NCBI GenBank assembly: GCA_030248225.1
Contig: JASANE010028715.1
Location: 37,989-101,988, forward strand
Length of the DNA: 64,000 bases
Origin: Trileptium ribeirensis
Lineage: Eukaryota; Nematoda; Enoplea; Enoplida; Thoracostomopsidae
Direction of reading: 5' to 3'
In this document: piece after piece, positions 23,097-32,690 of the stretch
Numbering within the stretch: the first letter of the stretch is position 1
Layout: the number at the start of each line of letters is the position of its first letter
The notes under the pieces: generated by a model
What the model was told of the DNA's origin: nothing
Seen by the model: only the letters and a program-made list of their open reading frames with translations
The model's database searches: none
Position numbers and translations under genes: made by a program

Positions 23097-24033
23097 AGTC
23101 AGGTGCGGAAAAACTGTTTCATGTGTGTCGAGAGCGTAACAGTACAATACCAAGAAGTGATGTCAAGCGTTGGCTCGACGCACAGTTAACACATCAACTA
23201 CATAAACAGCATAGATTAAGCAAAATGAAAACGCGCAAAGTTGCCGCAAATTTTATCAACGATCAATGGGACTTGGATCTAATGTTTATCACGAAAGTTA
23301 AGAAACAAAATAGCGGTTTCGGTTATGTGCTCATTGCGGTCGACTGCTTCAGCCGAAAAGCTTACGTTGAACCGTTGCGACGAAAATTTTCCAAGAATGT
23401 TGTCGATGCGTTTAAAATTATTCAAAGTAGAGCAGCGGCTTCACCAACAATTGTTCGCACAGACTATGGAACAGAATTTTAAAAGATTTGAAGCGTAACA
23501 ATATAAAACATTTTTAGGCTAACAATCCGTACAAAGCTAGTTTTGCCAAACGATTTATTAGGACATTACGTGGAAAAATCTTAAAGTATGTTACATACAC
23601 TTAAATCTTTCGCTTCATAGACAAACTCCAATCATTTGTAACATCTTACAATAACAGCTATCATAGTGTAATCGGTAAGACGTCAAATCAAGTTGACAAC
23701 GCCAACACAACCAAACTAAAAACAATATTAAACAAAAAACAGTCAAATATATCAAAACACCGCAAATTAGAATTGGGCGACATTGTTCGAATTGCGCTTC
23801 GGCACGATGTATTTTCCAAGAGCACAGAGCGTGAGTGGACCGAGGAATGCTATGAAGTTTGGCAGCAACGCAGTTCCCATCCAGTTACATACAAATTGTA
23901 AACAATGTTTGGTGAAAAGTTAAACGGTGAATATTACCGAGAAGAGTTGCAAAAGATACCTGGTGGCGGGGAAAAACACAAAAATTATATAAAAGACCTC
24001 GCACAACCGACAACATCATCAGTTGATGCATGA
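23097..24033 (+). pseudogene. Polinton integrase (retroviral rve type), decayed
   Basis: Order seen: a basic HHCC-like N-terminal remnant, the core starting at QWDLDL (first Asp, about 23276), YVLIAVDCFSRKAYVEPL, then RTDYGTEF (second Asp), a 1-nt shift at about 23480, and ANNPYKASFAKRF. Here the position normally holding the catalytic Glu is Lys (23548-23550). The C-terminal chromodomain-like region with GDIVRIALRHDVF and YYREELQKIPGG ends at TGA 24031. In-frame stops also occur near 23512, 23600 and 23899. In Polintons this enzyme inserts the element and makes 6-bp target duplications; here it cannot work. Its stop overlaps the ATG of the next gene. Confidence 0.92.
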
Positions 24034-24356
24034 TGGCAAAAGATAAATCAGATACGTACACTGACATGCGGCGAAAAGTTGACCTAACAGAACACGCGAT
24101 AATAGAACAAATTCAAAATCTAATGCACAACAATTGTTAGGGCTGTATATCGACAGACACCAATGTCAGTCGATATGGTGCAGCACATCAAAACGGATGC
24201 GCTGTTAAAAAGCAGCTATGCGTCGAATGGTATGCAACAGAAGCGTTGTTTAACGTTTACTTTGCAAAAAAATTTGCGTGGAATCCGCGATGGGAAAGAA
24301 AATTTAAAGAGCAAATTACGTCGGCATGGATTGATAACGAAGATGATAGCGAGTAA
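24030..24356 (+). pseudogene. Small unassigned Polinton gene with one TAG stop
   Basis: ATG at 24030 overlaps the integrase stop (ATGA). A single frame reads to TAA 24354, interrupted only by TAG at 24138-24140. The product would be 108 residues: a helical charged N-terminus (LTEHAIIEQIQNLMHNN) and an acidic C-terminus (AWIDNEDDSE) preceded by aromatic-basic FAWNPRWERKFKEQI. No family recognised. Its position between integrase and capsid genes suggests a conserved accessory gene of the element. Confidence 0.5.
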
Positions 24357-24439
24357 ATAGAGTTGCAGTTTTCGTTTGTTGTTTATTGCTAAAATGTATA
24401 AATAACTGCTGCTTAGATTGAAAATAAAATTATCCGACA

Positions 24440-25304
24440 ATGATTAACTACGATAATTTTTATATTGCGTTACCCAGTAACGTAGCCATGAAAGATTTTC
24501 CATCCAACAAGTTGTCCAACTTTACGACGACGCTAGACTTTCTATTACATTTACAAGACGATGATTGGGAAGTTGGTCTGTGTGAAATAGTTTATCCGAC
24601 AACAATTTTCAATGTTTATCAACACCGAGCAACATCATTTCGATATTAAAACCGCCGATAGTGATTCGTGGGTATGCAATTCGATTTTCGATGACTATTA
24701 TGCAACGCCAAAACACGTAATGAATACAATCAAACAACACTCGATACGAGATGTCGTTAAATTTTCCTATGATTTATTGAAAGAAAAATTTGTTGTTCAC
24801 GCTACAAAACCAACTGAAATTGTGTTTGAAGAGCGTTGCTGTTTGGATCTGTGCCCGGCGTCGCATACAGCAACGATTCGATGGAAATCATCATTGCACC
24901 CAATCGTGCAGATTTTACAGCCGGCATAAATTGTATATACGTTTATTCCGATATAGGTAACCCATGTCTCATTGGCGACACACAGTCCCTTCTTCTTCGA
25001 ATTGTCGCGGTCGATCGCAAAAAAGTCGATACCGACGTTCTTGTATCGACATTTGTATCGCGATGTTACGATAAGCCATTTTATGTGCCAATATTTCGAC
25101 AAGTAATTCGCACAATCAAAATATGTGGTTGGTTCCGCGACAAAGGAAATTGGAAAATTGTTGCTGCAAAATGCAGCATCAACTGTAGTGAAACATATTC
25201 GTCGGCGTCATCAGTCCCAACCAGAAACTGGTGGCGGTAAACGACGAAAGTATAAAAGTAACTCGTGGCCGGCAAACAAAATCAGTCGTTACTTGCAACA
25301 CTGA
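24440..25304 (+). pseudogene. Polinton penton-like minor capsid protein, frameshifted
   Basis: Three overlapping frames carry successive parts of one protein. The N-terminus FYIALPSNVAMKDFP with WEVGLCEIVYPT is the usual opening of Polinton/adintovirus minor capsid (penton) proteins. The C-terminal half carries YVYSDIGNPCLIGDTQ, an LLLRIV strand and a KPFYVPIFRQ segment followed by TIKI. The tail to TGA 25302 is Gly/Arg/Lys-rich (GGGKRRKYKS). Frame changes lie near 24640 and 24850 and again near 25170. The family forms the vertex protein of a double-jelly-roll capsid. It directly precedes the major capsid gene, as in other elements of this class. Confidence 0.85.
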
Positions 25305-25396
25305 AAAGCGGCGCCTGCAGTGCCGCTCCCACACGCGCGGTACATCAAGTCATTTCAATTACGCTGATCCGTCGAATATTTTTGGTTAGTAGCATC

Positions 25397-26365
25397 ATGG
25401 CCACCGGTCGTGGTAAACGTCATATCGGTAATTTTACCGCAACCGATCCAGTTTTAAAAAACGAGCTCGATTTATTTTCATAGTGGCCACAACATACTTC
25501 AATAGTCGGAAGCACATGGGTTGACATACATCCAATAAGCGGAACGTTGAAAGAAACTATACCGATTTGTTTTCCTATACCGCCAAACGAAGAACAATTT
25601 CTCGATCCTGTTTTTTATCTTAAAGTTACTTTTCATGTTGTGCAGTCGGCGGTAATTGATGCAAACGACATGCCTTACGATGACACTGCTATTATAAATC
25701 TTTTCGGACACGCTATGTTTAAACGAATTGATATCAAGCTACAAGATACCGTCATTACGACGACAACCGACAACTATTCGTATTGCGCCTATATCGAACG
25801 ATTGTTAAACTACGGCTACGACGCGATGTAAACACTACTGGGTACCGAGCTATTTTATGTGGATACGACCGGCAACTTTGATCATCTAAACGATGATAAT
25901 AGTGGATTCGTGGCGCGACGAAATCTTGTTTTGTCATCTAAGCGAGTAGTCGTGCTTGTCCGGTTATCGACAGATATTGGTAATCTGCCCAGACTTTTGC
26001 CTAACGGTGTCAGCGTTGATATTGCGTTACATCAAAGCCCCAACGCTTTCCGGCTAATACATCCCGCGAAAGCGCCAGCACCAAGATTAGAACTCGATGA
26101 AGTTGCGTTGTTTCTTCGTCGCGTGCAGATAGCACCGCCGATAGCTGCAGCAATGACCGAGTGGATTCGTCACCATTCGGCAAAATACTACATATCAAGA
26201 GTGGTTGGTTTTTTGGTCAATTTTTGGTGCAATTCAAAATGCGTTCAGTCACTATATTCCAATGTATGTGGGCAATGGTGTTTATACATAGCGTTTTGTA
26301 TATGTCGAGCGCACAAGAAAACCGTTGGCACGTTTGAACCGTTTTACAACCGTTTAGCAACATAA
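25397..26365 (+). pseudogene. Polinton major capsid protein (double jelly-roll), truncated and interrupted
   Basis: ATG 25397 opens a frame with NELDLFS, then TAG (25481-25483), then TSIVGSTWVDIHPISG, INLFGHAMFKRIDIKLQ and YSYCAYIERLLNYG. Next come a TAA near 25830, a LFYVDTTG segment, and LPRLLPNGVSVDIALHQS and APRLELDEVALFLRRVQIA, followed by AKYYISRV at about 26200. These are the ordered landmarks of the first half to two thirds of the Polinton/adintovirus major capsid protein, which builds the icosahedral shell. After about 26200 the similarity ends, although the frame stays open to 26365, so the C-terminal jelly roll is missing or replaced. The gene cannot give a shell protein. Confidence 0.88.
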
Positions 26366-26547
26366 ATCACAAAAATAATGATAGTAAAATGATAAAAATG
26401 TGTGCAGAGCGTAAGCGTAAGAACTATATAAATGTCGTCAAAGGTTGCAAGAAAACTCATTGCAATGTTGCAGCCCTATATTTGTTATGGATATTAAATG
26501 TTATAGATATATTATTGTGGTTATTGATGTTACGTTATTAAAACGTT
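26366..26547. other. Capsid-ATPase spacer
   Basis: AT-rich, no supported gene. It may hold eroded remains of the capsid C-terminus or a small membrane protein. Confidence 0.3.
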
Positions 26548-27160
26548 ATGGATAGCGTAGAATTTGACACCCGCCTTCATTTTCTTTCAACGATGATTGT
26601 AATGGGTGTTAGTGGATGTGGTAAAACTCATTCGATAACGAAACTGATACACGAAAGCGACTGTTTTTCTCACACCATTCGATTACATTCATATTTTCTA
26701 CGGTGTCTATCAACCGATATATGGAGAATTATTGCAAGCATTGAAAATTTGTCGATAAGCGAAGGCTGTGACGAACACGAACAACAAAAGCACAATATTC
26801 TCACCCCATAACATAATACTTTGTTGATTTTAGATGATTAATATATCGAAATGGCCAATAATCGGTTATTGAGCAAATTGTTTTGCAAATTAAGCCATCA
26901 TTTTTGTTGCTCAGTCATATTTGGTACTCAAAATGTTTACCACAAAGGATATCAAATGCGGGACATCATAATAAATGCACATTATATTGTCTGTATCGCA
27001 CAACCGCGAGACAAGACAACATTCACAATTATATAAAGGCTGACGTTTCCGCGAAATCCACAATTTCTCACGTATGCATATGAAAAAGCAATATACCAAT
27101 TCTGGGTATACATAATCATAAACGCGCTACCCATGATGCCGCCTTCACTCCGAGTTCGTG
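26548..27160 (+). pseudogene. A32-type genome-packaging ATPase of the Polinton
   Basis: Walker A GVSGCGKT (26605-26628) sits after STMIVM. Walker B LLILDD (26821-26838) lies just past a TAA at 26809. The second frame continues SVIFGTQNVYHKG and MRDIIINAHYIVCIAQPRD, the sensor region typical of FtsK/HerA-class packaging ATPases, to another TAA at 27034. The remainder passes to other frames by about 27130. In adintovirus-like elements this enzyme loads DNA into capsids. The nucleotide-binding residues are preserved while the frame is broken, which suggests fairly recent loss. Confidence 0.85.
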
Positions 27161-27525
27161 GATACCATCGGTGTTTCATATTAAACAATGCCAATTCTAA
27201 GCAACGATTGCGGAAGTATGTCGATGTCTTTCGTGTTTTAACTAAATGTCCTTCTAAGCTACGTAAGGTGATTATTTTGAACTCTGATAGCGATCTTATT
27301 GCGGCTATTGTTAAATGTTTGTTTAATATAGCCTTCGGTGTTGTCCGTTTGAATAAAAAAGAAAAAAGCAAATTGCGGCCATTCAGATTTGAAATTAAAC
27401 GCCAGCTACATTCAGGGCTAAACAGCGACGCTCGAAAACAATTAATTCTCCAACGTGGAGGTGGTTTATTACCTGTTCTGCTTACTACTGTTCTTTTTGC
27501 GCTACCATGGCTGCTCGCAAAATGA
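27133..27525 (+). CDS. Small basic core-like virion protein of the Polinton
   Basis: Frame of 130 codons; conserved similarity starts near residue 20. Signatures: CPSKLRKVIILNSDSDLI, a hydrophobic-basic IAFGVVRLNKKEKSKLRPF segment, then KQLILQRGGGLLPVLL and a C-terminal hydrophobic stretch. This layout (Lys/Arg-rich helical domain, a Gln-Arg-Gly-Gly turn, a membrane-active-looking tail) matches the small protein found between ATPase and polymerase in many Polintons/adintoviruses, often likened to adenovirus core protein X. It is one of the few Polinton frames here with no internal stop over its conserved part. The true start is uncertain. Its last 19 bp overlap the next gene. Confidence 0.7.
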   Translation: MMPPSLRVRGYHRCFILNNANSKQRLRKYVDVFRVLTKCPSKLRKVIILNSDSDLIAAIVKCLFNIAFGVVRLNKKEKSKLRPFRFEIKRQLHSGLNSDARKQLILQRGGGLLPVLLTTVLFALPWLLAK

Positions 27526-28288
27526 TGCTTATGCCTGCTGAATTTGTCTATACGATTGAACAAAAAGAATCGCTTTGCACCACCCCATCGACAAAACTAA
27601 AAATTATGCTTGACAAAGAAAGAGCAAATTTTAAAATAAAATTTGCCAGACTACACAAAAGTAAAGCTGTATAACGAAGTGTTGCAATAATTGAATGAAA
27701 AGAATTGCTTTGTACCACCCCATCGATAAAACTACAAATTATGCTTGACAAAGAAATAGAGCAAATTTAAAAATCAAATTTGCCATACTATACAAAAGCA
27801 AAGCTGTGTAACGAAGTGTTGCAATAATTTCTTTTATTTTATCGAATAATAGATCAAGCAAGTCGAATATTCTTGAAAAACGAGTGTGCGTACAGAATCA
27901 ACTAATACTGGCGAGAATCGAAATTCGAAACTCATCAATTCCATTCCAAAAAGATTTGTTTCAAATGCGCGGCGTTTGTTAGAATCTTTAGCGGAGCATA
28001 AAAAAATTATATTGGAATGCCGATGGAAGCCAAGTGTTTATAGATAGAAAACCGGTGAGTAGTGCTAACTTTATCGATTTCCTGCACTACATATTTGATA
28101 CTCGTCTGCCAAACCATCCACCAGTAGGCTTTAGTCAATTTAGACCTGCAATTGCCGAGCTGCCGATGCCGACAACTTGGATTACAAAGACAAAAGTTAT
28201 ACGAGATGCTGAATTAACGCGACAACGACAGCAAGCATCGCCACAATCAAGCGAGGATGATTATCGCACTACACGACGGCACCAGTAG
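27507..28288 (+). pseudogene. Polinton virion-associated protein with internal duplication
   Basis: ATG 27507 gives MAARKMMLMPAEF, a usual start of this Polinton family. A 135-bp tandem duplication follows (27566-27835). The C-terminal conserved block carries LLESLAEHKK (about 27977-28006), a DGSQVFIDRKPV segment and, after SANFIDFLHYIF, the VGFSQFRPAIAELPMP motif (28109-28160). The family is a conserved Polinton protein of unknown detail, probably virion-associated. Stops and shifts occur at about 27672, in the second duplicate, and at 27990-28030. The tail is Gln/Arg/Ser-rich. Confidence 0.7.
27566..27835 (+). repeat. 135-bp tandem duplication inside a Polinton gene
   Basis: Units 27566-27700 and 27701-27835 both begin AGAAT(C/T)GCTTTG and end GTTGCAATAAT. 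Period 135 is 45 codons, so the duplication kept the frame when it arose; the second copy has since acquired a stop near 27770. Identity is roughly 85-90 percent by eye. Confidence 0.88.
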
Positions 28289-28436
28289 TTGAAAATCCAT
28301 TAAGCCTCATAAGAACATCGGAATGGCCTCCTGATATGGTGAAGATTTCACTAAAGAAATTTATTTATTATAGCGAGTTTTTATGTTGTATTTGTATGTA
28401 TCTAATTTGTGTGAAACAGAGTAAATTTTCATTCTT

Positions 28437-31400
28437 GTGTGTTTGCGCCATGGAATTAGTTCTTGTAATCGGCCACTAGTGGGTTACATAAAGAGATTTA
28501 TTGTTGTTTACAACAACAACTGTCGTGATTTCAACATTTACACACAACAGTTGAAACCAAAAACTATAACACTATGTCAGCGTTTACTAGAATGTAAACT
28601 ACGAGATTTCAAGTTGCACATCCGTGTAAAGCTAAGATTTGTAAAGTTGCTCGATCAACAGACAACATGCGATGCATTCTTTAGCAACAGCCAATCTACA
28701 ATTTTGCTAGCAACAAACTTACAAGATGAAATTAATGCTATAAGCATATATATTTCGAACAGAATTGAAGCATTCTGTGAAAATGGTTCTGACTGGATCA
28801 TTGCTGAAATATTAAACACTGAGATTCAATTTTAGCAGTGTATCAACTTGTCGCAGGCTCACAATTGACCTATGTAGAACTTCCGCGTGTGATTGCACCT
28901 AAACATGCAGTAATAAACGTTTATAATGACGATGAAAAATACTTCAAATTGGCTGTTATGTCTGCTCTTCATCCAGCACAACATAATGCGCGTCGCATTA
29001 GCAATTACAAATGATATGAACGTCTATACAATTTCGAATCCTATTCTTACCCATTCCAATTTAATTCTATCGCTCAGTTTGAGGAGGTACATTAGTTATC
29101 TATTTTTGTTTATGGCTATGAGCAAATGATTTTTACCTATCTATAGACCGAAAATTATGAATATACAACAATATTGTTGGTTTGGATTGTGAATGATGAA
29201 ACGGGAAGCGGGCATTATAGTTGGATTAAAGATTTAAATAAACTATTGTTTTCAATAGTTTTCCATAAACATGGAAGCCGGATGTATTTCTGTCCGCTTT
29301 GTTTGTTCTCTATTACCACTCAGCAACGAGTTGATTGTCATTTTAAAATATGCAAGACGTACTATTGCAGAATTGCAATGCCCGAGGAGAATAATAGTTC
29401 GTTAAAGTTTAATTCGTATGCAAAGATGTTACGTCAACCGTGTGTATTTTACGCCCATTTTGAATGCACTATTGAAAAATGCAACTCTACAACGTCTTTA
29501 TCACCGCGATATTTATTCACTGATAAAACAGGCCGTCACGTTCCTTGCGGTTATGGCTTGTTTCAAGTTGTACAATGCTGCGGTCCTGAAACAACTCGCT
29601 ACCCTCGACGATTAAAAGTTGAAAAACACAATCACGTTATCGTTGCATTTTTTGAGGAACTGGTTATCCGTGATAACGGGATTTAAAAGAAACGTACTCG
29701 AAAATCGACAACCGATGCCAAAGTTATCTGGAGCGCAGTGCAATCAATATGTTGGGCAAGCAAATTGTGTTATTTGCAATAAACAATTTCAATCATGTGA
29801 AAATTGTGCTTTTCCTGATCGAAGGCAGTGGTGCAGTACCTACGAATCGAAAATATGTCGTGATCATTGTCAAATTTGTCGCCAAGTTCGTGTACCTGCT
29901 CATGTTTACTGTAACATTGTGTACTAACTAAGTCCAGATGTATGTGTATTCATGCATAACTTGGGAAGATATGATGGTCACGTAATTTTTTAGCATATTG
30001 GACAATTTGCTGAACAGAATAACCTAAAAATTGAGTGCATACCAAAAGCAATAGACTCGTACATAATGTTTGCGCCTAAAATTCCACCGCTCTCCGAAGA
30101 CGCTGGTGCATGGAATATAAAAGTTCTTGACTCGTTCCAGTTTTTGTCGTCATCGCTAGACAAACTTTTTAACAATTTACGCAGTGCGGGTAAACAATCG
30201 TTTGATGCTAATTCCGCACATTTTTTCGACGTTGATTAATGCAAACTCTTGCTGCGAAAGGAAATTGATTCGTACGAATACTCGTGGCGTAAGTTTATCA
30301 AACGTTAATTGCCGCCAAAAAACGAATTCTATAGTTCAGTTGCTGACGAACATATAAGAAATGATGATTATGAGCACTTTCAAAATGTATGAAATTCATT
30401 TGGCTGCAAAACTTTGGCAAATTACCACGATTTGTTCTTGGCAACAGATACGCTGCTGTTATGTAATGTTATTGAAAACTTTAGAAAACTTTGCCTACAA
30501 TACTATAAACTGGATCTGCCTCATTTCGTTACATTGCCATCGTACGGTTGGGCTGCAGTACTGCGGATGTCACCGGTTGAACTTGAATTACTCACCGATC
30601 CAGATATGTATACATCTTTTGAATCAGGAATACGTGGTGGCATTTTCACTGTTACAATGAAATATGCTCGTGCAAATAATGCACTACTTCCAAACTATAC
30701 AAACGACCTGCTAAAATCCTTTGTTATTTCAGTCGCAATAATTTGTACGGTTATGCAATGTCTCAGCCTTTACCTACGTCTAATTTTTCGTGGTTGACGA
30801 CAAACGAAACTGCTTCGTTGTGTGTTATGGAAATCCCAGATGAGGGTGTAATCCGCTACGTGTTGGACGTTGATCAACATTACCCACCTCAGCTTCACGA
30901 ATCACATAACAACCACTTACTTGAGCCGGAACATGTTATTTCCCAAGATGAACAGTTATTCGCCTATTCAATCTATCTTAAAAATCAACTTGGCATAAAG
31001 GAGTCAATCCAACGAAAACTTGTGCCAAATCTCTGCGACAAGCGTAATTATATTGTACACTACAGAAATTTGAAACTATACCTGTCGATTGGCATGGTGT
31101 TGTTAAGCATAAATAAAGTTATAACATTCAAACAATATACTTAGATGAAACCGTACATTGTATTTAACACAGAGCGACGAAAACAAGCGTAAACAGATTT
31201 TGAAAAAGATTTGTTCAAGCTGCTGAACAATTCTGTGTTTGGAAAAAGTATAGAAAATGTAAGGGGTTACGTAAACGTCGAACTTGTGACAAACGCAGAC
31301 AGATACCGAGTACTGTCAGCTTATTCACGTTACAATAGATGCCAAATTTTTGATTAAAATATGGTAGCCGTGATGATGAATAAGAAGAGGTTGTATTTAC

Positions 31401-32000
31401 GAAAACCTATATATGTCGGCTTTACTGGTCTTGGAACTACCGAAACACTTGATGTATGATTTTCATTACAATTTTATAACCTGGCGTAGAACTTTTGTTT
31501 ACTGATACCGATTTGTTTACGTATAATATCGAAAGGGATAATGTTTACGTAACTCTTCAGCATCATGCAGCATTGTTTGATTTCAGCGATTATCCACGAA
31601 ACCACTTTCTACACAGAGTTGAAAACAAGAAGGTAATGGGAAAAATGAAAGATGAGACAAATGGTTGTCCAATTGAAGAATTTGTGCGACTCCGATCGAA
31701 AATGTACGACATACAATGCCCAAACCACTCGGAAAAAGAGATAAAGGAGTCAGTAAAAACATTGTAAAGAAACAGCTAATGCACGAGCAATATATTACAG
31801 CCTTGGAACATGGAAATATTGTGCGAAACCAGCGCAACCCAATTCGAAACTTTGGTCATGAAATGTTTACTGTTCGATCAAACAAAATTAGTTTATTCGC
31901 ATACGACGATAAACGATTTATATTAAACAGTGGAATTGAAGCGTTGGCATTCGGACATTATTTGCTAGAACAGAATGATATAGATGATTTAGAAGATTGA
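28437..32000 (+). pseudogene. Protein-primed DNA polymerase B of the Polinton
   Basis: Pieces of one polymerase run in order through several frames: N-terminal LLECKLRDFKLHIRVKLRFV with KLLDQQTT (about 28590-28660); HYSWIKDLNKLL and a C2H2-like YFCPLCLF...HFKICK finger (29210-29360); exonuclease motif YAHFE at 29450-29464, where the family has Asp instead of His; a second Cys/His cluster (29760-29900); an SSSLDKL block (30150); LANYHDLFLATDTLLL (30412); the polymerase A-motif region RNNLYGYAMSQPLP (30733), where the usual Asp two residues before the Asn pair is Ser; LFKLLNNSVFGKS (31212-31250); motif C DTD (31504-31512), intact; and a DDKRFILNSG C-terminus ending at TAA 31998. Many stops and shifts plus two active-site losses make it dead. 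The family replicates the element from a terminal protein. Confidence 0.95.
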
Positions 32001-32284
32001 TATATTGAATGTTCAGTTATTCTGTATTAAAATGTTGCATGGATTTAAACTGAAGGATATTTATAATTTGTTATCAATAAAATACAATAAGTTTGCAGAA
32101 TTTACAATGATATTAAATTATTGTATTGTTAATGTTATAATAAATGTGGCTTTAAATTTCATGCATAATCACACAAGTATTATATGTTGCATTAGAAAAA
32201 TACACTTCTATCCATTACGCAGTTATTATTTAACTATACATTACTGCTTCAGCAATAGTACACACATCCATTCATGCCAAGAGT
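32001..32284. other. AT-rich 3' flank of the polymerase gene
   Basis: No conserved gene; one short frame without support. Confidence 0.4.
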
Positions 32285-32690
32285 AATGCGTTCGCAGCTA
32301 TTGTAATGCAAAAGCTACCATAACTACTATATTCGGTAATAACACGTTTGCCAAATAAGGTGATGTAATTGTGCCTACACTACCATATATGGTAAACGTC
32401 ACACGCTAAGAGTCGGTTGGTGTATTAGCTGGTTTTAGAGCCAAATATGAAAATCATAACATGGTGTGTAACATTTGCCATATAACGTTGTTCCAGAACT
32501 ACCATGCATGGTAAATATAACACGTTTGACAAATAAGGCAACGTAACTATGCCTACATTGCCATATATGGCAAACGTTACACGCTGTTTTTGTTTTGCCA
32601 TATTAGGTTGTTTTAGAGCTAAATATGGCAATCATAACACGTTGTGTAACGTTTGCCATATAAGGCTGCTCCAGAACCACCATTTATACT
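32285..32690 (-). repeat. Polinton right terminal inverted repeat with palindromic sub-repeats
   Basis: On the minus strand the end reads AGTATAAATGG, then TTCTGGAGCAGCC and TTATATGGCAA, as at the left end. Inside are about five spaced copies of a palindromic word close to TGCCATATATGGCA with GTAACG/CGTTAC between them. About 400 bp show this structure here, against about 150 bp at the left end. Confidence 0.85.

Larger units (their letters stand above)
15813..32690 (+). mobile_element. Polinton/Maverick (adintovirus-like) element, decayed
   Basis: The ends are inverted copies sharing TATAAATGG, TTCTGGAGCAGCC and TTATATGGCAA. Span is 16.9 kb, within the usual 15-20 kb. The gene set is diagnostic: integrase (23.1-24.0), penton-like protein (24.4-25.3), major capsid protein (25.4-26.2), A32-like ATPase with Walker A (26.6), and protein-primed PolB (28.4-32.0), all on one strand in the right half. 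No adenain-like protease was found. Almost every gene has stops or frameshifts, so the copy is inactive. The left arm is unusually long, with unassigned ORFs and an inserted repeat at 21.0-21.9 kb. No convincing 6-bp target duplication is visible: flanks are AGCAGT on the left and CTATTC on the right. Confidence 0.93.
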
